A stretch of DNA of 64,000 bases from Trochalopteron elliotii. Taxonomy: Eukaryota > Chordata > Aves > Passeriformes > Leiothrichidae. The position numbers and the translations under genes are program-made. The notes under the pieces are model-generated. The model had not been told where the DNA came from, searched no databases, and saw nothing but the letters and a program-made list of their open reading frames with translations. Location: NCBI GenBank assembly GCA_024734555.1, contig JANPWX010000033.1, positions 5,474,549-5,538,548 on the forward strand, in the 5' to 3' direction. This document shows, one piece after another, positions 56,561-64,000 of the stretch (the stretch's first letter is position 1; every line of letters starts with the position of its first letter).

Positions 56561-58064
56561 ATGGAATCGGGATGGTGATGGGCTGGGCACGGGTTGAGGA
56601 TTTTGGGAAGGGCAGCACAGGATTTTGGGTTTGGAGAGCAGCACAGGCAGTGCTGATGGGGGAGTCTGTGGCTGAGCTGCCAAAAGGGGGCTTGGTGGGA
56701 TTGGTTGTTCCAGAAGCGAGAAAATCGAGGCGGGTGGGAACGGCGGAGGCGGAGGGAGGTGGGTGGATGCTCACACCTGGTTTCTTTGGAATTCAGAGGG
56801 AACGCTGCGCGGCTCAGCTCTGAACAGCGAGCTTTCAGCACAACTGATGTTGGCTCTTCGGGCTGTGGACCCCTTGAGGGGGTTGATTTTTTTCCCCAGT
56901 TTTATTCTGCAGGGCTTAGGGAATAAAAATCCCTTTTAGACTAAAACTGAGCACTAAAACTTCCTGCTGCTCCCGTGGGCGTCAGGCACCGAGTCTGCAG
57001 GGCTCACACGCCGGGGATCATTCCCAGAGGGAAGGTCTCCGGAGCTGTTCAGCCTTCCTGTGTGTGGGCTGGGGCATGGAAAATCTGCCAGACACTGCCT
57101 CGCTCTGCTGCGAGGAATTAAACCAGGGACAGCTGCAGCGCAGTCCCTGCCCATGGATTTGGGCATTTTCCAGTGAGGAACAGGATGCTGCTGCCATCTG
57201 CCCGGGGTAGGATGAGCCATGGTGCCTGTGGGGACACTGCAGGGACATGGGCTCGGTGATTCCCCTCTCTCAAACTTTGTTCCCACTTTTGACTGCATCC
57301 AAAAGCATCCCTGTAACACCCCACTGAGGGCCCTTCCAGGCTCCCAGTGGCCCTGGGTACCACAGAGGGATGTGCAGGGTGTTGCTGAATGTCTCCACGC
57401 CCAGCGAGGCACAATCCCCAATGGTTCTCCTGGGATGTGCTGGTCCCAGGGGACACAGAGGTGCTGGGAAGGCCAGGAAGGTCAGCGAGGCCGTGGGAAG
57501 AGGCTCTGTGTGTGCTTGGCTGTCACATGGAGGATGGGATTCAGCAACTCCCCACGTCCCAGAGAGACCCAGAGGATGGGAACGAAGCAGAAAATAATTT
57601 CGGGATGAGCTTCCTCTGTTCCCTGGGGAAAGCAGCCCAGCAGAGCCACTGTTCCACCACTGCTGTGGCCAAGGGCCTGATCCCGTCCCTGCTCCATCAG
57701 CCCAAACTGGATGCTGCAAAGGCCACTCCAGGCCATCCCACACAGAGAACAATAGGGCACGGAGGGTGTTTGGGCACTGGAAGGGGTTGGTGTGGGAGAA
57801 ACCTGCAGCCCAGGAGTGGATTATTGGGGTGACAGTCAACTCTGCCAAAGGGGGACACCAGGAGCAGTTTTGGGGTTTGGTTTCCTGGGGCACCAAAGAG
57901 GCTTTGGGGGCACTTTGGGGTGTCCGGGCTGGAGCCACACGTGGTCCCACAGTGCCTGGGAGGGGGGACAGGACAGTGGGGTCACAGTGGGGTCACAGAG
58001 GGTCCCCAGGCTCAGGACCGGAGCAGGATGGGATGCTGCCAGCAGATGGCAGCAGTGCCCCAAG

Positions 58065-58098
58065 GGACACTGGGGACACTGGGGACACTGGGGACAGC
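58065..58098. repeat. 9-bp tandem repeat
   Basis: GGACACTGG repeated three times with a partial fourth copy (GGACAGCGC). Confidence 0.9.
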
Positions 58099-60187
58099 GC
58101 CACCTGCCCCTCCACTCAGGCTCTAATGAGGCAGGCAGCTCCTTTGACACCTCTGTCACCTCCTACATCACAGCCCCTCCCCGACGCCCTTCCCTCGCTC
58201 CGGCCCCTCCCGGTGTCCCGGCCGCGCTCCCCGTGCACGGTCCAGGTCCCTTCTGCTTGCTGGCTGCCCGCTGGTGGCTGGCTGTCCCTGAGCACTCGTG
58301 GTCACTGTGGGGGTGACGGCAGCACCCCAGGAGAGGCTGGGCTGGTGCCAGAGCAGAGTGTGGCCCCTTTTCTGGGTCGGGAGGCAAAGGCTGCAGGGTT
58401 CAGCTGCTCCCCGGGTGTCCCATCCAGAGTGGCCGTGCCAGCCCATGCCCGGCAGGGTGGGATCCTGGGGGGGGTCTGTCCCCTCACCCCTGTGCCCTGC
58501 GTGCCCCCCGTGTTCAGAGGGACACAGGAGGTGCCACATGGTTGCTGTTGTGAGCTTTGGAGTTAGGTATTGAGTTCAGCTCAGCCTGCAAGGAGATCCC
58601 AAGGGATTCCATGGATCACCCGAGGGCACAGAGCAGTGGGAGCCCACCCTACCCTGGGCTTGGCCACCAGCCCACGCTGCCTCTTCCTGGAAGCAGGGGA
58701 CTTCCATGACCCTGGGGACAGGCAGAGGAAGGTGCCAGGGACTCTGGCATTGCCCTTTCTCAGCTGCAGGGCCATTCCAGGCTTTGGGAGCCGCCTGGAG
58801 CTCCTGCTGACTCCCGGCTTGCCCAATCTGCCCAGCCCTGTTTCATCAACATCCTGTGTTTACCTGGCTGCAAAATCCCCCGCGCGGGAGGGAGGAAGAG
58901 GAGGGAGGGGAGCCTCTTCCCCTTCCTCTGCGGCCTGGGGAGCTTTGTTATGGACACCACTCCGGGCTCCCTGGCCCCTCTCTGGCCTCAGTGACCCCCT
59001 TGCTCTGCCCATGGGAGAGGAGGGGGTGTCTCAGGCCTGTCTTTGCCTCCCGAGGGGCTTTGAGCTGGGCTGGGGCAGGACCAGCTGGCTCATGGCAGCT
59101 CCAGGGCTTTGCTCCCAGAGCAGGGAGAGGGATGGATGCTGCCCCACAACACAGCCTTGTGCTGGGGGCTGGGAACACAGCACAATTTGGCTTCAGGATG
59201 GTGAATGTGGATAAATCCTGCAGGATAAAGGCTGTAGCTGCCTGTGTGCCCCGGGATGGAATCAGCCCTTCATGGGGATCCGGATGTCTCTCGAGGAAGT
59301 GGGAGCCCCACTGAGGCCCTGTGCAGAAAGGAAGTGACATCCCGGGCTAGAAAATGCCACATCAGGGCCCCCAAACAGGATCTCAGTGTCAGCACTTTCC
59401 CCCCGGAGCAGAGGCCACGTCAGTGACTCCTGAGTGTTGGAGCTTGTGTGTAACCCAACCTCTCAGCCCACACTGAGGAACTTGTGTCACCATTTACACC
59501 CTGCTGTAGCTGAGGACAGAGGATCAGACCCCTCTGGACCTCACATTATTCCTGCAGGAAAACATTTACAGGAGGAGCAGACCCAGAGACAATTGGCCAC
59601 ACTGGGTCCAGTGTGGCCATGAAAGGCTCCTTGAGGTGCTGGTGGTCTCCACATGTGGAGCTGCATCTCCTCAGGGTCAGCATGGGTGCTTGGGGCTGGT
59701 GTTGGGTTTTTTGGGCTGGTAAACCAGAGCATGCCTGTGATGTAGGTGGGCTAGGAAGTGAGACTGTGCTCTCAAGGGAGAAGCCTGAGGGCAGGAGGCT
59801 GGGGGTGGGACCTCACTTTTTGCTTTTGGCCCCAAAAATGGATCTGGACAAGGACTGGAAGTCAGGAAACCTCCAGTGTGGAATTCAACCCCAAACCTAG
59901 AAGAAGGGATCACTGATGGGGTCATCCTGAACAGCATCTTCAGGAGGGACACAGCCTTGGATGATGGCTGGGACTGGCCTCCTGGGAAAAGGCCAAACAC
60001 AGTTCTGGTGAGGAGGGAGAGCCCAGACAGAGCAGCCTCAGGGGAACAAACCGTGGGGGCTTCCTGGGAGTTCCCAGGACTCAGGTTTGGGCTGCTGGAT
60101 GAGGTCACTGTCAGCCCCTGGCTTTGGGCACGGCTGGGATGGGGGCTCAGGCCAGCATCGTTTACAGAGGTGTGAACCATTAATGAG

Positions 60188-60244
60188 TTAATCATCAGGG
60201 CCAGCACAGCTAGAGGTTATTTGCCTCCCTGGGCTCTATAAAAG
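60188..60244 (+). promoter_or_regulatory. TATA-like element with an HNF1-like half-site
   Basis: CTATAAAAGG around 60236-60245 is a strong TATA consensus, and GTTAATCATC at 60188-60197 resembles an HNF1 half-site. A donor-like AAG/GTGAGC follows at 60360. No coding exon could be tied to it. Confidence 0.25.
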
Positions 60245-61314
60245 GATGTGGAGGCCACTTCTTGGGTTTGGGCTGGTGAGAAGGGAGTGTTTACTTTTGT
60301 GGCTGTGTCTTGGAGCTATTCCTGAGATCTGCTGTTCCCTGGGATGCACCAAGAGCAGAAGGTGAGCTGTCCCTCTGTATGGTGGCCGTGTCTTCCCTGG
60401 TGTGACCTGGAGAGGATGGAGCTGTCCAGACCCACCTGGAGCAGGTACTCAGTGTCCAGCTGGCAGCAGATCTCACCATGGCTGTGATGTCCTGGCCCTT
60501 GGCTCTGTCCTGGGGCCTTGCCGTGGTCACTGACACACCTGGGGGGAACTCTGGGTGCCCTCATGTGGGTCAGGCTCTGCTCTAAGCTGTGGGAGGAATG
60601 TTTTCTGCTGAATCCTGCTGTGGAAATGTCTGATGGCGATTCCCAGGATGAGCAAATGTGTCTGGCCTCCAATTTTCATCCTTGGTGCTGGGCTGCCTGC
60701 CTGGCCTATGGAGAAGGCGAGGTCCCCATGCTAAAATTTCCTAGCTAGGCTGGTGCTGCAGCACGGATGGGAGTGGGGAATGCTCTTCCAGCTCTTGTGG
60801 GTCCTCAGAAGCCATTCCCAGACAGCTGAAGCTGGAAAACCCCTCTGTGGTGCATTCTGTCAGTGCAGAGGGTCACAGCAGTGCTCTGATTCGCACGGGA
60901 GACAAATGAAAAGGGTGCCTTTAACTGGAAGTTCCCAAGAAAGCGGGCAGGAGGCGTGGGATTTGGGTGTGGAGGCTGTTTGCTGTCGGTGTTTGCCATG
61001 GGGGGAGGCTCCTCGCCCTCGGCACGGGCTGGCGGAGGCACCACCCACGGGCAGGGGAGTTCCGCGGCTCGCACGGGGCTTGTTCGAGGGGAACCGGGAA
61101 TTTGGTCACATCCAGGCACAGCCCCGGGGGGGCCTGAACGGATTCCAAGAATCTCCCCCTTCAACAAGAGCATCTGTTATTTTTCTAGGAATTAAAAAGG
61201 AAAAAACCCGACGCAGAAAGCCTGTGCCGCGTGCGTAGGTGAGGGGACCGTGCTGTCACCGCGCTGTCACCGCCGTGACTCACCCGGGGAGGGGGGCTGC
61301 CACTCCCGGGAACA

Positions 61315-61338
61315 GAAAATAAAATAAATAAATAAAAA
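61315..61338. repeat. (AAAT)n microsatellite
   Basis: Five to six AAAT/AATA units in an otherwise GC-rich block. Confidence 0.9.
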
Positions 61339-61725
61339 GAAGTAGGGAGAAATTGTGAATGATCGGTGACTGAGGTCTCCACCGGGGTAGTCAAATTTCG
61401 GTTCCTCCTTAGGGCTGGCTGGTTAACAAAGAAGTTATTAATAACCAATTAAGCCACAGCTCACGTCACGCCTTCCTCTGGAAGTGTGGCAAGAGCGGCC
61501 CTGGTTCCTCCTTCGGCTCCGTACCCACCCTGCTGCCTTTGCAGGGGACATTTGGGGAGGTGTCCCCTCCCCGCAGGGCTGCTGGGGATGGGGAGGGGAC
61601 AGGTGACACCTCCCGGGCTGTGGGGGACCGCCAGTACAGAGGTGACCTGAGCGTGGAGAGGAACCAAGTGTGGCAGGGGTTTGGGCAGTGCCAGGGCAGA
61701 TGGTGCCAGCGGTGGGGACACGGAG

Positions 61726-61747
61726 GGAGGAGGAGGAGGAGGAGGAA
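61726..61747. repeat. (GGA)n microsatellite
   Basis: About seven GGA units inside a CpG-rich stretch. Confidence 0.9.
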
Positions 61748-62093
61748 GGGGCTGCTGAGGCTGGGGATGTGCGCGGTGCCACATCCCGGGCAGCGGAGGG
61801 GCCGCTGGAGCGGAGCTCCGGATGCGCGGCGAAACCGCAGAGAATCCGGGCACTGTGCTCCTCCTGAAACCGCCTATTCAGGGCACAGACGGGCAGGACA
61901 AGAGGGAGGAAGCGGAGGGAAGATGGAGCACTGAAGGCCTCTGTGTGTGGCCGGACGGATGCAGGTGCAGCTGTGGATTCCCCGGATGCTCCACGCTGCC
62001 CTTTCTTGCGGGGGATGCACTCGGGAGTCCCCCCGGAGTCCCCCCAGAGCTGCTGTCACTGTGATTTATTCCTGTTGCCACACTGTCCAGTGC

Positions 62094-62097
<4 letters not shown>

Positions 62098-62124
<27 letters not shown>
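62098..62124. repeat. T27 homopolymer
   Basis: An uninterrupted T run. It could be the reverse complement of a retroposed poly(A) tail, but no flanking element was recognised. Confidence 0.95.
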
Positions 62125-63304
62125 CCCTGTAGGTCTGTGTGGGTTCTCTGAAGTCTCACCCAGGGTTGTTGGGCTGTCCCCCATTGCTCTGACCTCTCTC
62201 CTCTGCTCAGCTGAGAATCTGCAGGAAATGTTTAGTAATTAAGTAGTTGTGAGGACTCTGCCCAGCCTGTCATCAGCCGGGGCTGAAATGAGCCTCAAAG
62301 AATGGGAGGATCCACACACGTGGCTTTCCTTGCCTGTCCCAACCCACACCGTGCTGCTGCACCCGCTGCCCTCTGGAAAACCAAGCTGAATAAAGCTGCT
62401 GCTTTGGTGGCAGAGCCCCTCTCAGGGCGCTTTTCCTCAGTGGTGATTTTTGCTTGTGCAAGGCAAGAGGAAAAACTGAGTGCAGATTTCTTAGGAAGCC
62501 ACAATAAAACTGATGGATTCCTCCCAAGGGCTGTGTTGGGTTGTGATTTCTGACACATCAGCTGTGGCAATCCAGGGTAATTTCACTGATGCCTCTCCAG
62601 ATATCTGTGTGTAAATGAGAGCAGGATCTGGCCTGTGTTAAAGGAACACTGCCCAGGGGTTTTCTCCAAGATGTGTGTTCTTGCTTTCTGCTCTCTTAGC
62701 AAATGCAGCAGTCCTAGGAGGCAATTCTGCATCTTAAATAGGAAGCCAAGGCACTGCTTTTCCTTGAAGTATTCCTGTAGAGCTGGAAACAGCATTTGCT
62801 TCAATGGAAGAGTTTGAGATCCCCAGGAAAACGGGGACCTGAGCCTCCTCCCTGTGAAGCTAATGGCAAAGGAACAGCATTGCTCTGACAGGGCTCGTGA
62901 TGTAAGGCACTAACATTAGCACAGGTAACAAAAACCCTCCCCATGTAGGTGTGTTTGGCACAAGATGCAGTAGCAAGCCAAGCATTTGGCAAAATCCTGT
63001 AAAATGTCTGTTTCTACACCGTGTTCCTTTTAGCATCTGAAATGCAGATTTGTTATCTTCCTTCCTCCCTTCTCTTCCTCTCTCAGGCTGAAAGAGGAAC
63101 TGGGTTTGGGTTTTGGTTTTGCTGGTTTTTGGGCTTTGCTGGGGTGCTGATGGTCACTACAGGCTGAGCTGCTGGTTAGGTGGCAGCAGGACACAGTGGT
63201 GTGTTATGTCCATTTGTCACATTAATGTTACATGGTGATGACCTGCTGTGCTGGAGAAATGGCCCTGCTGGTCCTCCCTGCTGGGATTTCAGTGCCATTT
63301 CATG

Positions 63305-63520
63305 TCAGGGAGGGTTAGGTTGGATATCAGGAAAAGGTTCTTCCCCAGAGGGTGCTGGGCACTGCCCAGGGAATGGGCACAGCCCCAAGGCTGCCAGAGC
63401 TCCAGGAGCATTTGGAAAATGCTCTCAGGGACAGGGTTGGATTGTTGAGGTGTCTGTGCAGGGCCAGGAGTTGGATCAATGATCCTTGTGTGTCCCAACT
63501 TGGCATACTCCATGATTCAG
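63305..63520 (+). repeat. CR1 3' fragment
   Basis: GGGTTAGGTTGGATATCAGG, AAAGGTTCTTCCCCAGAGGG, TGCTGGGCACTGCCCAGGGA and CCAAGGCTGCCAGAGCTCCA are sense CR1 text of a subfamily different from the 15470 copy. Confidence 0.92.
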
Positions 63521-64000
63521 GCTCTGGCTTGCCTGGGAGCAGGGGCTGGAGGCACCACGGGGCACAGGATGCCTTGGAAGGGCTCAGATCAGCAATAGGG
63601 GCAAGAGTTTGATCATGGGCAAGCTCCAGTTCCAAGTGGAGGGGACAGTGTGGAGGGTGAGGTGGCTGGAGGAGCTCAGGGATCCTCTGGAGCAACAGGA
63701 ACAGCCTGGACTGGGTGCAAAGGACTGGAATCACTTGTGGGAGACCCTCAAAAACAGCTTGGGAAGGGGCTACAGCCCCTCTCCAGTGTGGGCACCAGTG
63801 TCTTCTCCCTCTGGAAACCAGATTAGCACAAATTCTGTATCCCAACCTGATACCTGCTTGCTGCTCCCTCAGCTGGGATCAGGAATTCAGCCTCCAGTGG
63901 TTTGCAGCTGTGCTGTTCTTGGCTCCCCGGGGCAGAGACAATTCAGTAAATCATTTTAGCATGTGTTTAAATCTCCCTGAGCACCCCTGGGTGTGGAAGG

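Larger units (their letters stand above)
56561..64000. other. Flank upstream of GRAP, no gene supported
   Basis: About 7.4 kb. Contents listed separately: a 9-bp tandem repeat, a TATA-like motif, an (AAAT)n and a (GGA)n run, a T27 tract and a CR1 fragment. CpG-rich block at 61460-62050. Open frames are short and lack homology I know. In human the next unique gene in this direction is EPN2; no EPN2 coding exon was recognised. Confidence 0.6.

Noticed and set aside
62098..62124. T27 run as the tail of a processed pseudogene
   Set aside because: No coding or SINE-like sequence was recognised on either side.

Overview
The window looks like nuclear DNA from a bird. Genes are split into short exons by GT-AG introns, the dispersed repeats are almost all 3' fragments of CR1-type LINEs, and the encoded proteins are close to known vertebrate ones. 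The first 13 kb are AT-rich and the rest is clearly GC-richer. I cannot name the species from sequence alone.

Layout, left to right: (1) PRPSAP2 on the + strand, complete from its start codon (ten coding exons, 1404-12847, 369 aa). (2) A 3 kb spacer with three CR1 fragments. (3) Scattered exons of SLC5A10 (SGLT5, a sodium-coupled sugar transporter) on the + strand over 16384-51008. They carry frame changes, a truncation at a CR1 element, a lost splice donor and missing exons, so I call it a unitary pseudogene. (4) FAM83G (PAWS1) on the - strand, nested inside SLC5A10 (44118 down to 27713, five coding exons, 877 aa, intact). (5) GRAP on the - strand (56282 down to 51808, five coding exons, 217 aa, intact). 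(6) About 7.5 kb with no gene I can support, holding repeats and a TATA-like motif.

The order PRPSAP2 - SLC5A10 (with FAM83G antisense inside it) - GRAP matches the order I know from human 17p11.2, so this is conserved vertebrate synteny. The genes are functionally unrelated. PRPSAP2 is a non-catalytic partner of PRPP synthetase, FAM83G anchors casein kinase 1 in BMP/Wnt signalling, and GRAP is a GRB2-like SH3-SH2-SH3 adaptor.

The main discovery is the decay of SLC5A10 while the gene nested in its introns and both flanking genes stay intact. Reading frames and splice sites of the three live genes were followed by hand and their coding lengths are multiples of three, which argues that the SLC5A10 lesions are not general sequencing error. 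No CRISPR arrays, rRNA or tRNA genes or intact transposons were seen.
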